Assembly (NCBI RefSeq): GCF_005434965.1
Contig: NZ_SKCI01000003.1
Coordinates: forward strand, 62,001 to 126,000
Reading direction: 5' to 3'
Source: Marimonas lutisalis
GTDB lineage: Bacteria > Pseudomonadota > Alphaproteobacteria > Rhodobacterales > Rhodobacteraceae
Length of the DNA stretch: 64,000 bases
The notes beneath the pieces are model-generated. The model did not search any database and was not told the origin of the DNA. It saw only the letters and a program-made list of their open reading frames with translations. Of the stretch, positions 14,801 through 26,870 are shown one piece after another; position 1 is the first letter of the stretch, and the number at the start of each line of letters is the position of its first letter. The position numbers and the translations under genes were made by a program.

Positions 14801-15205
14801 ATGGGTGTGTCCTACAACATTCGCGACAGCGGACGTATCGTCTATGCGACGTACACAGGCACCATCGACCTTACCCAGATCACCGCGATGTGGCAGGATT
14901 ACATGAACGATCCGGCCTTTCAGATGGATCGCCCGCACCTCGTCGATCTTGCCCAGGTCACCGAAACCGAGGTCGGCTTCAGCGAGGTGTTCTCGCTCTT
15001 CTCCATGTTCATGCGCCATTACGAGCAGGCCGGCCTGCGCCTCTACATCGCCATCAACGCCCCGCGAGAGCTCACCTTCGGCCTGGCCCGGATCTTCCAG
15101 AACCTCGCCGAAAGCTCAGACGTCGTAGAGACCGCGATTTTCGATGATCTGGACAGCGCCCGCCAATGGGCGCTTGCAAAGACTGAGGAAAGCCCAGCCC
15201 CCTGA
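14801..15205 (+). CDS. SpoIIAA/STAS-like cytosolic protein, function unknown
   Basis: A 134-residue protein beginning MGVSYNIRDSGRIVYATYTG and continuing RPHLVDLAQVTETEVGF, the pattern of short SpoIIAA/STAS-like proteins (alternating strands and helices, a conserved Asp before a helix). No membrane segment or signal peptide. The ATG at 14801 follows AGGAAACGGAAG; an in-frame ATG at 14744 is possible but gives an atypical N-terminus. The AT-rich 60 bp upstream (about 14690-14760) probably holds the promoter. Precise role unknown. Confidence 0.65.
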   Translation: MGVSYNIRDSGRIVYATYTGTIDLTQITAMWQDYMNDPAFQMDRPHLVDLAQVTETEVGFSEVFSLFSMFMRHYEQAGLRLYIAINAPRELTFGLARIFQNLAESSDVVETAIFDDLDSARQWALAKTEESPAP

Positions 15206-15298
15206 CCTGGTCCATGCAGGCGGCTCATGCTTGCACCGTCCCCGCAATCCTGCTCAAACTTCCCTGAACGACCAAGCAGCCAGGGGAGTGTCGCAAGA

Positions 15299-16432
15299 AT
15301 GGCCAGCACCGAACCCGCATTCAGTCTCGGCATCGAGGAAGAATACCTGCTCGTTGATCGTGACAGCCTCGATCTGTCCCCTGCGCCGCAGGCATTGATG
15401 GAGCGATGCTCCGCCGAGCTCGAAGGTCAATTCAGCCCCGAATTCCTCGAATGCCAGGTCGAGATCGGCACCAAGGTCTGCCGCGACATCAACGAGGCCC
15501 GCGAAGACCTCAAGCGCCTGCGCAGCACCGTCGCGCGCGTCGCCGGCGAATTTAACCTCGCCCCCATCGCCGCGTCCTGCCATCCGTTTTCCGACTGGCG
15601 CGATCAGCACCACACCCGGAAAGACCGCTACGACAGCCTGCGCGATGATCTGGCGGGCGTCGTGCGCCGCCTGCTGATCTGCGGCAACCATGTCCATATC
15701 GGCATCGACGACCACGACCGCCGCATCGACCTGATGAACCAGCTCAAGTACTTCCTGCCGCACCTCCTGGCGCTCAGCTGCTCCTCGCCCTTCTGGCAAG
15801 GTGAAGATACCGGGCTAAGCTGTTATCGTTTAACGGTTTTCGATAACCTGCCGCGCACTGGCCCCCCCCCCAAACTCGAAGGCTGGGGCGAATTCGAACG
15901 CTCGGTCGCCGCGCTTGTCGATCTGGGCCTTATCGAAGACGCCACCAAGATCTGGTGGGACCTGCGCCCGTCGCACAAGTTCCCTACCATCGAGTCGCGC
16001 ATCTGCGATGTCTCGCCCCGAATGGAAACCGCGTTGACGCTTGCCGCGCTCACGCAAAGCCTGACCCGCATGCTGTGGCGGCTCAGCCAGAAGAACCAGC
16101 GCTGGCGCATCTACGACAACTTCCTGATCTCCGAAAACCGCTGGCGCGCGCAACGCTACGGCATCAACCAAGGCCTGATCGATTTCGGCGCCAAGACCAT
16201 CCTGCCCTTTGCCAACGCCATCGAGGAAATCATCGAACTCGTCGCCGAAGACGCCGGTATCCTGGGCTGCACCCGCGAGGTCGAACATGCCCGCACCATC
16301 CTGTCCGAGGGCAATTCCGCCAACCGCCAACGCCAGGTTTTCGAAGACGCCATCGAGGCCGAATACACCCCCGATGACGCGCTGAAGGCCGTTGTGAAAC
16401 ACCTGATCGAGGAATTCCACGCAGACCTTTGA
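15299..16432 (+). CDS. Carboxylate-amine ligase, YbdK/GCS2 family
   Basis: A 377-residue member of the glutamate-cysteine ligase type 2 family; E. coli YbdK has weak gamma-glutamylcysteine ligase activity, but the true substrate is not known. Visible features are [10 protein letters not shown] (start of the GCS2 domain), [20 protein letters not shown], and [15 protein letters not shown] 15299 follows GGGGAG. A run of nine C at 15862-15870 and a 7-bp inverted repeat (15822-15828 with 15841-15847) with a rare TTA codon lie inside the gene; the frame is intact through both. Confidence 0.88.
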   Translation: MASTEPAFSLGIEEEYLLVDRDSLDLSPAPQALMERCSAELEGQFSPEFLECQVEIGTKVCRDINEAREDLKRLRSTVARVAGEFNLAPIAASCHPFSDWRDQHHTRKDRYDSLRDDLAGVVRRLLICGNHVHIGIDDHDRRIDLMNQLKYFLPHLLALSCSSPFWQGEDTGLSCYRLTVFDNLPRTGPPPKLEGWGEFERSVAALVDLGLIEDATKIWWDLRPSHKFPTIESRICDVSPRMETALTLAALTQSLTRMLWRLSQKNQRWRIYDNFLISENRWRAQRYGINQGLIDFGAKTILPFANAIEEIIELVAEDAGILGCTREVEHARTILSEGNSANRQRQVFEDAIEAEYTPDDALKAVVKHLIEEFHADL

Positions 16433-16531
16433 AGCCAAATCAGGCCGTTGTTTGCCTTCAAGTGCCTGCAACAATGCTGTAAGAATCGGGAATTAAACAC
16501 TCGTTCAATTCCACCGAGGAGGAGCCGCCAC

Positions 16532-17677
16532 ATGGATTTCGCACTGAGCGAGGAACAGACCCTGATCTTCGACATGGCCAAGGGCTTTGGCGAAGAAAAC
16601 ATCGCCCCCTTTGCCCAGCAGTGGGAGGAACAGGGCACCATCCCCAAAGATCTCTGGCCCAAATGCGCCGAGCTGGGCTTCGGCGGGCTTTACGTCTCCG
16701 AAGAACATGGCGGCTCGGGGCTTAGCCGTCTCGATGCCACGCTGGTGTTCGAGGCGCTGGCCATGTCCTGCCCGGCCGTGGGCTCCTTCCTGTCGATCCA
16801 CAACATGTGCGGCGGCATGATCGACAAGTTCGGCTCGGACGAAACTAAGGCAAAATGGCTGCCCGATCTGTGCAGCATGGAAAAGGTCTTTTCCTACTGC
16901 CTGACCGAGCCCGGCTCGGGCTCCGACGCCGCCGCGCTCAAGACCCGCGCCCAGAAGGCCAATGACGGCTATGTCCTGAACGGCACCAAGGCTTTCATCT
17001 CGGGCGGGTCCTATTCCGATGCCTATGTCACCATGGTCCGCACCGGCGAGGACGGCCCCAAGGGCATTTCCACCGTCGTGGTCGAGGACGGCACCAGCGG
17101 CCTCTCCTTCGGCGCGCTCGAGAAAAAGATGGGCTGGCTCGCCCAACCCACCGCCCAGGTGCAGTTCGACGATTGCAAGGTGCCGCTCGACAACCTGATC
17201 GGCGAAGAAGGCCGCGGGTTCTCATATGCCATGGCCGGTCTCGACGGCGGCCGCCTCAACATCGCCGCCAGCGCCCTTGGCGGCGCGCAGGCGGCGCTGG
17301 ACAAGACTGTGGCCTACATGGCCGAGCGTAAGGCCTTTGGCAAACCCATCAACCAGTTCCAGGCGCTGCAATTCAAGCTGGCCGAGTTCGAGACCAGGCT
17401 GCAATCCGCCCGCACTTTCCTGCGCCAGGCGGCATGGAAGCTCGACAACGGCGCGCATGACGCCACCAAGTTCTGCGCCATGGCGAAACTCATGGTCACC
17501 GATGCCGCCTTCGACGTCGCCAATGGCTGCCTGCAGCTGCATGGCGGCTACGGCTACCTGGCCGATTACGGGATCGAGAAGATCGTGCGCGATCTGCGGG
17601 TGCACCAGATCCTCGAAGGCACGAACGAGATCATGCGCCTGATCGTTTCGCGCCAGATGATCGCAGACGCGGCATGA
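16532..17677 (+). CDS. Acyl-CoA dehydrogenase, probably isobutyryl-CoA dehydrogenase
   Basis: FAD-dependent desaturation of isobutyryl-CoA to methacrylyl-CoA in valine degradation (inferred from neighbours). It is 381 residues with the standard layout: helical N-terminal domain, central domain with SYCLTEPGSGSDAAAL, and a C-terminal helical domain whose EGTNEIMRLIVSR contains the catalytic glutamate in the position of short-chain acyl-CoA dehydrogenases. ATG 16532 follows GAGGAGGAG. It overlaps the next gene by 4 nt (ATGA), so it is translationally coupled to 3-hydroxyisobutyryl-CoA hydrolase. Confidence 0.92.
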   Translation: MDFALSEEQTLIFDMAKGFGEENIAPFAQQWEEQGTIPKDLWPKCAELGFGGLYVSEEHGGSGLSRLDATLVFEALAMSCPAVGSFLSIHNMCGGMIDKFGSDETKAKWLPDLCSMEKVFSYCLTEPGSGSDAAALKTRAQKANDGYVLNGTKAFISGGSYSDAYVTMVRTGEDGPKGISTVVVEDGTSGLSFGALEKKMGWLAQPTAQVQFDDCKVPLDNLIGEEGRGFSYAMAGLDGGRLNIAASALGGAQAALDKTVAYMAERKAFGKPINQFQALQFKLAEFETRLQSARTFLRQAAWKLDNGAHDATKFCAMAKLMVTDAAFDVANGCLQLHGGYGYLADYGIEKIVRDLRVHQILEGTNEIMRLIVSRQMIADAA

Positions 17678-18702
17678 GCGATATTTCCGTCCGCATCCAG
17701 GGCCGCGCCGGGCGCATCACGCTTCAGCGCCCCAAGGCGCTGAACGCGGTGACCTATGACATGGTCAAGGCGATCGGCACTGCCCTCGACGACTGGCGCA
17801 CCGATGAGGCGGTCGCTTTGGTCGTCATCGACGCCGAGGGGGATAAGGCGTTTTCCGCCGGCGGCGACATTGCCGATCTCTACGCCACTGGCACGGCCGG
17901 CGATTTCGGCTTCGGCCAGACCTTCTGGCGCGATGAATACCGCATGAACGCCAAGATTGCGGAATACGAAAAACCTATCGTCTCGTTCCTGCAGGGGTTT
18001 ACCATGGGCGGCGGCATGGGCGTGGGCTGTCACGGCAGCCACCGCATCGTCGGCGAAACCAGCCAGATCGCCATGCCCGAGGTCGGCATCGGCCTCGTGC
18101 CCGACGTGGGCGGCTCGATGATCCTGGCCAATGCCCCGGGCCATCTCGGCGCCTATCTCGGCACCACCGGCGCCCGCATGGGCCCGGCCGATGCGATCCT
18201 CGCAGGCTTTGCCGACATGTTCATCCCACAGGCCCATTGGGCCGGTCTGATCGCCGAACTTGAAGAAACCGGCTCAACATCCTGCCTCGCAGACCGCGTT
18301 GAGACCGCGCCGCAAGGCAGAATGCAGGCCCTTCTCGCGGAAATCGACACCCATTTCGCAGCGGCGGAGCTGCCCGCCGTGCTCGCCTCGCTGCGCGGCA
18401 CGGACAGCGAATTCGCCGCCGACACGCTCAAGGCGCTCGGCCGCAACTCGCCGCTATCGGTCGCTTGCACGCTGGAAATGATGCGCCGGCTCAAGGGCAA
18501 CACCGATATCCGCGCGGCCCTGGCACTGGAATACCGCTATACCTTCCGCGCGATGGAGCATGGCGATTTCCTCGAGGGCATCCGCGCCGCGATCATCGAC
18601 AAGGATCGCAACCCAAACTGGCGGCACTCGCTCGACGACTTGCCTGCCGGCGCGGTCCACGACATGCTCGCCCCGCTGGGCGACAACGAACTGACATTCT
18701 GA
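17674..18702 (+). CDS. 3-hydroxyisobutyryl-CoA hydrolase (enoyl-CoA hydratase/isomerase family)
   Basis: Releases 3-hydroxyisobutyrate from its CoA ester in valine degradation. The 342-residue crotonase-fold protein has the oxyanion-hole segments AFSAGGDIADLY and FTMGGGMGVGCHGSHRIV, and MPEVGIGLVPDVGGSM with the catalytic glutamate typical of HIBCH-type hydrolases. It is longer than simple enoyl-CoA hydratases by the HIBCH-type C-terminal extension. Start overlaps the acyl-CoA dehydrogenase stop and 13 bp separate it from mmsB. A dedicated enoyl-CoA hydratase for methacrylyl-CoA is not in the window. Confidence 0.9.
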   Translation: MSDISVRIQGRAGRITLQRPKALNAVTYDMVKAIGTALDDWRTDEAVALVVIDAEGDKAFSAGGDIADLYATGTAGDFGFGQTFWRDEYRMNAKIAEYEKPIVSFLQGFTMGGGMGVGCHGSHRIVGETSQIAMPEVGIGLVPDVGGSMILANAPGHLGAYLGTTGARMGPADAILAGFADMFIPQAHWAGLIAELEETGSTSCLADRVETAPQGRMQALLAEIDTHFAAAELPAVLASLRGTDSEFAADTLKALGRNSPLSVACTLEMMRRLKGNTDIRAALALEYRYTFRAMEHGDFLEGIRAAIIDKDRNPNWRHSLDDLPAGAVHDMLAPLGDNELTF

Positions 18703-18715
18703 GGGAGGATCAGCC

Positions 18716-19588
18716 ATGAAAATCGGATTCATCGGATTGGGCAACATGGGCGCGCCGATGGCCGCCAACCTGGCCAAGGCCGGGCACACCGTCACGGGCT
18801 TTGACACCGCCGCCGTCAGTGTCGACGGCGTCACCATGGCCGCCAGCGCCGCCGAGGCCGCCAAAGGCCAGGACGTGGTCATCACCATGCTGCCCAATGG
18901 CGCTATCCTGCGCGCCGTGGCCAACGAGATCATCCCGGCGATGGACGAAGGTACCGGATTTGTCGATTGTTCCACCGTCGATGTCGAATCCGCCCGCGCC
19001 GTGGCCGAACAGGCCGCCTCTGCCGGCCTTCTGCCGGTCGATGCCCCCGTCTCGGGCGGCGTCGGCGGGGCCGAGGCCGGCACGCTCACCTTCATGGCCG
19101 GCGGCAGCGCCGACGCCTTCGCCAAGGCCGAGCCGCTTTTCGAGATCATGGGGCAGAAGGCCGTGCATTGTGGCGACAGTGGCGCCGGCCAGGCCGCCAA
19201 GATCTGCAACAACATGATCCTCGGCATCACGATGATCGGCACCTGCGAGGCCTTCGCGCTCGCTGACAAGCTGGGCCTCGACCGGCAGAAAATGTTCGAT
19301 GTGGTCAGCACCTCGTCGGGCTACTCCTGGTCGATGAACGCCTATTGCCCCGCCCCCGGCGTCGGCCCGAAATCGCCCGCCGACAACGATTACAAACCGG
19401 GTTTCGCCGCCGAGCTGATGCTCAAGGACCTGCGCCTCAGCCAACAGGCTGCCGAAGCCGCCGATGCCGATACGCCGCTGGGCGAGGCCGCGACCAGGCT
19501 CTATGAGCAGTTCGTCGAGAACGAAGACGGGCTGGGCCGCGATTTTTCGGCCATGCTGCCCCGCTTCGAGAAACGCCACCGCACATGA
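18716..19588 (+). CDS. mmsB: 3-hydroxyisobutyrate dehydrogenase
   Basis: Oxidises 3-hydroxyisobutyrate to methylmalonate semialdehyde with NAD, supplying the substrate of MmsA. The 290-residue protein has the Rossmann motif GFIGLGNMGAPMAANL at the N-terminus, the substrate-binding DAPVSGGVGGAEAGTL, and the catalytic lysine in GAGQAAKICNNM. A GGGAGGA site precedes ATG 18716. Its last codons overlap the start of the Crp/Fnr regulator by 4 nt. Confidence 0.95.
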   Translation: MKIGFIGLGNMGAPMAANLAKAGHTVTGFDTAAVSVDGVTMAASAAEAAKGQDVVITMLPNGAILRAVANEIIPAMDEGTGFVDCSTVDVESARAVAEQAASAGLLPVDAPVSGGVGGAEAGTLTFMAGGSADAFAKAEPLFEIMGQKAVHCGDSGAGQAAKICNNMILGITMIGTCEAFALADKLGLDRQKMFDVVSTSSGYSWSMNAYCPAPGVGPKSPADNDYKPGFAAELMLKDLRLSQQAAEAADADTPLGEAATRLYEQFVENEDGLGRDFSAMLPRFEKRHRT

Positions 19589-20241
19589 GCTGGCTTGCCC
19601 GGGCCCAGGCGCTCGACGCGCTCGAACCGCCGGCCCGGGCGGTGCTGGAAAAACTCGCACCGATGGAGCTGCCCGCAGGCGCGGTGCTCTTTCACCCCGG
19701 TGAGTCGGTCAAGGGCTACGCCATCGTGCTTTCGGGCCGGGTCGACGTGTCGCTGACCGGTGCGACGGGCCGCGAAATCCTGCTCTACTCCGTCGTTCCC
19801 GGCCAAAGCTGCATCCAGTCCACCATGGGCCTTCTGGGCGGGTCCGACTACACCGCCGAGGCCACGACCCAAACCGATACCACGCTGGTCCTGCTGCCCC
19901 GCATTGAGTTCCTGCAACTGGTCGACAGCTCGCCCGCCTTTCGCGCCATTGTCTTCCGCGCCTTTTCTGATCGCATGCAGAACATGATGCAACTTCTTGA
20001 AAAAGTTGCCTTTCAACGGGTCGAATGCCGCTTGGCCGAACACTTGCTGGCGCTCGCCGAAAGCGCCAACCCCCTGCGCATCACCCAAGCCGAACTCGCC
20101 TCCCAGGTGGGCACCGCACGCGAAGTCATCTCGCGCCGGCTCGAATCCTGGACCCGCCGCGGCTATGTCCGCACCGGGCGTGGCACTATCGAAATCCTCG
20201 ATGCACAAGCCCTGCGCGAGATTGCACAACCGCAAATGTGA
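19585..20241 (+). CDS. Crp/Fnr-family transcriptional regulator
   Basis: A 218-residue regulator with an N-terminal cyclic-nucleotide-binding-like beta roll (HPGESVKGYAIVLSGRVDVSL, about residues 33-53) and a C-terminal winged helix (TQAELASQVGTAREVISRRLESW, about 166-188). The cysteine cluster that binds the FNR iron-sulfur centre is absent, so it is not an oxygen-sensing FNR of the classical type. Its ATG overlaps the mmsB stop, placing it in the valine operon, and a DUF2892 gene follows after 69 bp. Effector unknown. Confidence 0.88.
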   Translation: MSWLARAQALDALEPPARAVLEKLAPMELPAGAVLFHPGESVKGYAIVLSGRVDVSLTGATGREILLYSVVPGQSCIQSTMGLLGGSDYTAEATTQTDTTLVLLPRIEFLQLVDSSPAFRAIVFRAFSDRMQNMMQLLEKVAFQRVECRLAEHLLALAESANPLRITQAELASQVGTAREVISRRLESWTRRGYVRTGRGTIEILDAQALREIAQPQM

Positions 20242-20310
20242 CGCCGTCACAGACAAATGCGCATTTCCGGATTAACCTTTTCGCCAATTGGACTGAAAAG
20301 GAGACCCATC

Positions 20311-20508
20311 ATGACCAAGAATGTCGGCGGCATCGACCGCATCCTGCGCATCGTCATCGGCGCCCTGCTGATCCTGGGCTATTTCATTGGCGGTGACGGC
20401 GCCTATAGCTGGCTCTACCTGCTGGGCATCATCCCGCTGGCAACCGGCCTCATCGGCTGGTGCCCGCCCTATGCGATCCTCGGCATCAACACCTGCAAGA
20501 TGAAATGA
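20311..20508 (+). CDS. DUF2892 (YgaP transmembrane-like) membrane protein
   Basis: A 65-residue protein with two membrane helices (about residues 12-30 and 33-53) and a cysteine-containing end WCPPYAILGINTCKMK. This is the DUF2892 domain found as the membrane part of rhodanese YgaP in E. coli. ATG 20311 follows AAAAGGAG. It follows a Crp/Fnr-type regulator, a pairing often seen with sulfur or nitrosative stress functions; that link is inference. A stand-alone rhodanese is encoded at 24483. Confidence 0.85.
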   Translation: MTKNVGGIDRILRIVIGALLILGYFIGGDGAYSWLYLLGIIPLATGLIGWCPPYAILGINTCKMK

Positions 20509-20515
20509 TCCTGCC

Positions 20516-20540
20516 GCTGGCCGGTGCCTAACCGGCCAGC
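20516..20540. terminator. Hairpin between convergent DUF2892 and patatin genes
   Basis: GCTGGCCGGT (20516-20525) pairs perfectly with ACCGGCCAGC (20531-20540). It overlaps the last codons of the patatin gene and has no T tract, so intrinsic termination is only possible, not clear. Confidence 0.35.
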
Positions 20541-21427
20541 GCCACCGCCTCGCGGATGTCGTCAGCGCGGGCGCGCACCATGCGGCGGCCCTCGTCGATC
20601 GCTTCGCCGGCGCGATGCAGTTCCAGCACGGTCATCCGGCTCATCAGGTTGGCCTCAAGCAGGATATGCGGCGGATCCGCGGCCTGCCGCGCCAGGCGCA
20701 TGAAATCGGTCATGATGTCGATCGAGGTCGATACCACGTCGACATAGTTCGGCGGCATAGCTTCCGATTTCTTCTCGCTCAGATAAGACCGCACCGCATC
20801 CGGCAGGTATCGCGTCAGTCCCGGCTCATCCAGGAAATCCCACAATCCCCCGCTGCGCTCCTTCTCGCGCCACATGTCGTGGCCGGGCTTGGCATTCGGG
20901 TTCACCGCGATCGTCCGCTCGGCGCCCAACGCCCGGCTGGCCGAACAGGGCACCGGGTTGGTCAGCCCCCCATCCAGCAGCCACTTGCCATCCTTGCGCG
21001 CCGGGCTGAACACGCCTGGGATCGAGATCGAGCCGCGAATGGCGCGATAAAGGTCCCCCTCCTGCATCCAGATCTCGCGCCCGCTGCTCATGTCGGTGGC
21101 CACCACGATCAGCGGCCGCTCCAACGCCTCGAACGTGTCGGGCACGTCCAGATCGCGCAGGATGTCGCGCACCGCCTTGCCCTGGACCAGGCCGCCGCCC
21201 GACAGGCCCAGATCGACATAGGTCAGGAACTTCTGCAGGCTCAGCGACCGCGCCCAGTCCTCCAGCGCGTCCAACCGGTCAGCCGCCCAGGCCGCCCCCA
21301 CCAGCGCCCCCATCGAACAGCCCGCCGCCAGGTCGGGCTCGATGCCCAATGCTTTCAGTTCCTGCAGCACGCCGATATGGCACCAGCCCCGGGCGCCGCC
21401 TGATCCAAGAGCGATCCCGACCCGCAT
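20528..21427 (-). CDS. Patatin-like phospholipase
   Basis: A 299-residue serine hydrolase of the patatin/RssA family. The oxyanion-hole motif GSGGARG is at residues 8-14, the nucleophile is S38 in GCSMG, and the catalytic aspartate lies in LLDGGLTNP near residue 152, completing the Ser-Asp dyad. There is no signal peptide, so it acts in the cytosol or at the inner leaflet on lipids. It ends 5 bp after nothing else on this strand; uvrA is directly upstream with a 5-bp gap, so co-transcription is possible. Confidence 0.9.
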   Translation of the reverse strand: MRVGIALGSGGARGWCHIGVLQELKALGIEPDLAAGCSMGALVGAAWAADRLDALEDWARSLSLQKFLTYVDLGLSGGGLVQGKAVRDILRDLDVPDTFEALERPLIVVATDMSSGREIWMQEGDLYRAIRGSISIPGVFSPARKDGKWLLDGGLTNPVPCSASRALGAERTIAVNPNAKPGHDMWREKERSGGLWDFLDEPGLTRYLPDAVRSYLSEKKSEAMPPNYVDVVSTSIDIMTDFMRLARQAADPPHILLEANLMSRMTVLELHRAGEAIDEGRRMVRARADDIREAVALAG

Positions 21428-21432
21428 CGCGT

Positions 21433-24294
<2,862 letters not shown>

Positions 24295-24482
24295 GACATG
24301 CCCCCGCACTCTCCCTTGCACAAATAGTCCAGCCGGGGCGCGCTTCCAACCCAAAAATGTGAACGAAGGGTGAACAGGCGGCTTTCTGACGCGACGCCCC
24401 TTAACATTCAAATTCCAGAATGTTATATCCACCCCAACGGCGCATAAACGCCACTCAGGACACCCGGAAAAGGAAACACGCG

Positions 24483-24845
24483 ATGTTCGGATTTCTCATG
24501 GGCAATTCCATCGCCCGTATCGACCCGGCCGAAGCCGTCAAAGGCGCCAAGGATGGCACCATCACGGTGATTGACGTGCGCGAAATGAACGAGGTCGCCG
24601 CCACCGGCAAGGCCGCCGGCGCCAAGCATATCCCGATGATGCTGCTGGGCTCGAAATGCGATCCCCGCCACCCCGAGTTCGACAGGACGCTCGACCTGGA
24701 AAAAACCGTTGCCGTCTATTGCGCCACCGGCGCGCGCTCGGCCTCGGCAGGGCAGATGCTGACACGGTTCGGCTTCAAGGACGTGCGCAACCTGGGCGGC
24801 CTGCACGATTGGGTGCGCGGCGGCGGTGCCACCGAACGGGGCTAA
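24483..24845 (+). CDS. Rhodanese-like domain protein
   Basis: A 120-residue single rhodanese domain, a sulfur-transfer fold. The active-site loop is CATGARS with the nucleophilic cysteine at C80, and the upstream [10 protein letters not shown] motif is canonical. ATG 24483 follows AAAGGAAA. It is divergent from uvrA and overlaps the convergent methyltransferase gene by 4 nt at the 3' end. With the DUF2892 protein at 20311 it would reconstitute the two parts of YgaP in separate genes (inference). Confidence 0.92.
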   Translation: MFGFLMGNSIARIDPAEAVKGAKDGTITVIDVREMNEVAATGKAAGAKHIPMMLLGSKCDPRHPEFDRTLDLEKTVAVYCATGARSASAGQMLTRFGFKDVRNLGGLHDWVRGGGATERG

Positions 24846-25417
24846 ACCCCGACTTCAACTTTCCTGGCCAAGGCCCAGGAACATATCGGAAAATCCAGAT
24901 CGTTGGTCAGGTCATCACGATCTGGATCGTATTTCGGCGGCCAGTCTTCTTCCAGGTTCCGGGCCGCCGCGTGGCGATTGCCCCATTGCTCGGCGCGGAT
25001 ATGTTCGGGCGCGAACCCGGCCTCGACCAGCAGGTTTTTCAACCCCCGCGCCGTCCAGCGCGAACAATCCACAGGGTCCCCGTGGTAGGGAATGAAGAAC
25101 GGCACCGCCAGCCAGAAAAATCCGCCCGGCCGCAGCATATCCATCACGTTGCAGGTTGCCATGAAGGGCCTGTCCAGATGTTCCCACACCTGGTTGGCCA
25201 GGATCAGATCGTACTGCCGCACCCGCCCCTTCGCATCCAGGAACGGGCCTGCGCAGATGTCATGCTTGGGATAGCGGATCCGCCGGTACGAGCGAAACTC
25301 GAACATCCGGCCCCACTTGCCTGAAATCTCGGCGGCGTCCATCTGCGCCAGCGGCAATTCGCTCAGCCAGCGGCGGCTGGTCCGCTGCATCACGATCCTG
25401 TTCAGGCTTCCACTCAC
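24842..25417 (-). CDS. Class I SAM-dependent methyltransferase
   Basis: A 191-residue methyltransferase of the Methyltransf_11/type 11 kind. The post-I segment DAAEISGKWGRMFEF, the motif YDLILANQVWEHLDRP and the following MLRPGGFFWLAVPF are typical. Residues HGDPVDCSRWTARGLKNLLVEAGF follow the same plan as sugar or lipid methyltransferases of cell-surface pathways, but the substrate is unknown. It is 21 bp upstream of the lpd stop and reads in the same direction. Confidence 0.85.
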   Translation of the reverse strand: MSGSLNRIVMQRTSRRWLSELPLAQMDAAEISGKWGRMFEFRSYRRIRYPKHDICAGPFLDAKGRVRQYDLILANQVWEHLDRPFMATCNVMDMLRPGGFFWLAVPFFIPYHGDPVDCSRWTARGLKNLLVEAGFAPEHIRAEQWGNRHAAARNLEEDWPPKYDPDRDDLTNDLDFPICSWALARKVEVGV

Positions 25418-25438
25418 ACCGCCCCTTCCGGACCGGGC

Positions 25439-26848
25439 TCAGAAATGGATCGCCCGGTCATACGCATCCAACACGCTTTCATGCATCATCTCAGAAAGCG
25501 TCGGATGGGGAAAGACGGTGTGCATCAGCTCTTCCTCGGTGGTCTCAAGCGTGCGACCGACGACATAGCCCTGGATCATCTCGGTCACCTCGGCGCCCAC
25601 CATATGCGCGCCCAGCAACTCGCCGGTTTTCGCGTCGAACACGGTTTTCACCATGCCCTCCGGCTCGCCCAGGGCAATCGCCTTGCCATTGCCGATGAAC
25701 GGGAAGCGCCCCACCTTCACCTCGTATCCCGCCTCCTTGGCTTTCGCCTCGGTCAGCCCGACGCTGGCCACCTGCGGGTGGCAATAGGTGCAGCCTGCAA
25801 TGCTCTCGGGGCGCACCGGGTGCACCTTCTGGCCCGCAATCATCTCGGCCACCATCACGCCTTCATGGCTCGCCTTGTGCGCCAGCCACGGCGCCCCCGC
25901 GATATCGCCGATCGCATAAAGCCCTTCGACACCGGTGCGGCAGTATTCATCCACCACCACATGCGTGCGGTCGATCTGCACACCCAGATCCTCAAGCCCC
26001 AGATTTTCGACATTGCCCACGATGCCGACGGCGGAAATCACCGTGTCATAGGTCAACGTCTCCAGCGAGCCGTTGATCTCGATCGACGCGGTCACCGTGC
26101 CGCCACCTTTGCCATCCGGATTGCGGTGCAGCGACTTGACCGCGGATTTCTCCATGATGGTCATGCCCTGCTTCTCGAACTGCTTCTTGGCAAAGGCGCT
26201 GATCTCCGCATCCTCGACCGGCAGCACCCGGTCCATCACCTCGACAACCGTCGTATCTGCCCCGAGCGTATTGTAAAAGCTGGCAAATTCGATCCCGATT
26301 GCGCCGGATCCGATGACCAGCAACTTTTTCGGCATCCGCGGCGGCACCAGCGCGTGTTTGTAGGTCCAGACCAGCTCGCCATCGGCCTCCAGCCCCGGCA
26401 ATTCACGCGCCCGCGCCCCCGTGGCCAGCACGATATGCTTGGCGGTCAGTTCCTCGTGGCCCGTCTCGGTGGCGACATGAACCTTGCCTTTTCCGGCCAG
26501 CTTCGCCTCGCCCATGATCGCGGTCACCTTGTTCTTCTTCAGCAGGTGGCCCACGCCCGAATTGAGCTGCTTCGACACCGCGCGCGACCGCTTCACCACC
26601 GCGTCCAGGTCATAGTCGATGCCATCCGCCTTCAGCCCGAACTCCTTGGCCCGGTGCATCAGGTGAAACACCTCCGAGCTGCGCAACAGCGCCTTGGTCG
26701 GAATGCACCCCCAGTTCAGGCAGATGCCGCCCATGTGCTCGCGCTCGACAATGGCCACGTTCAGGCCCAGCTGCGCGCCCCTGATCGCGGCGACATAGCC
26801 ACCCGGCCCGGCGCCGATCACGATCATGTCAAAGGATTTCGATGCCAT
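25439..26848 (-). CDS. lpdA: Dihydrolipoyl dehydrogenase (E3)
   Basis: FAD enzyme that reoxidises dihydrolipoamide of 2-oxoacid dehydrogenase complexes or the glycine cleavage system; 469 residues. The FAD motif GAGPGGYVAAIRGAQLG is at residues 12-28, the redox-active disulfide is C43/C48 (GGICLNWGCIPTK), and the C-terminal catalytic HPTLSE is present. No E1 or E2 gene is next to it, although an E1 without E3 is encoded at 2373-4342. ATG 26846-26848 follows CGGAG. A near-palindrome lies just upstream at 26871-26886. Confidence 0.95.
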   Translation of the reverse strand: MASKSFDMIVIGAGPGGYVAAIRGAQLGLNVAIVEREHMGGICLNWGCIPTKALLRSSEVFHLMHRAKEFGLKADGIDYDLDAVVKRSRAVSKQLNSGVGHLLKKNKVTAIMGEAKLAGKGKVHVATETGHEELTAKHIVLATGARARELPGLEADGELVWTYKHALVPPRMPKKLLVIGSGAIGIEFASFYNTLGADTTVVEVMDRVLPVEDAEISAFAKKQFEKQGMTIMEKSAVKSLHRNPDGKGGGTVTASIEINGSLETLTYDTVISAVGIVGNVENLGLEDLGVQIDRTHVVVDEYCRTGVEGLYAIGDIAGAPWLAHKASHEGVMVAEMIAGQKVHPVRPESIAGCTYCHPQVASVGLTEAKAKEAGYEVKVGRFPFIGNGKAIALGEPEGMVKTVFDAKTGELLGAHMVGAEVTEMIQGYVVGRTLETTEEELMHTVFPHPTLSEMMHESVLDAYDRAIHF

Positions 26849-26870
26849 GGGAGTCTCCGATTCCAAAACT

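Noticed and set aside
15862-15870. Frameshift in the YbdK-like gene at the C9 run
   Set aside because: The frame and the family motifs on both sides ([11 protein letters not shown]) are continuous, so the gene is intact.
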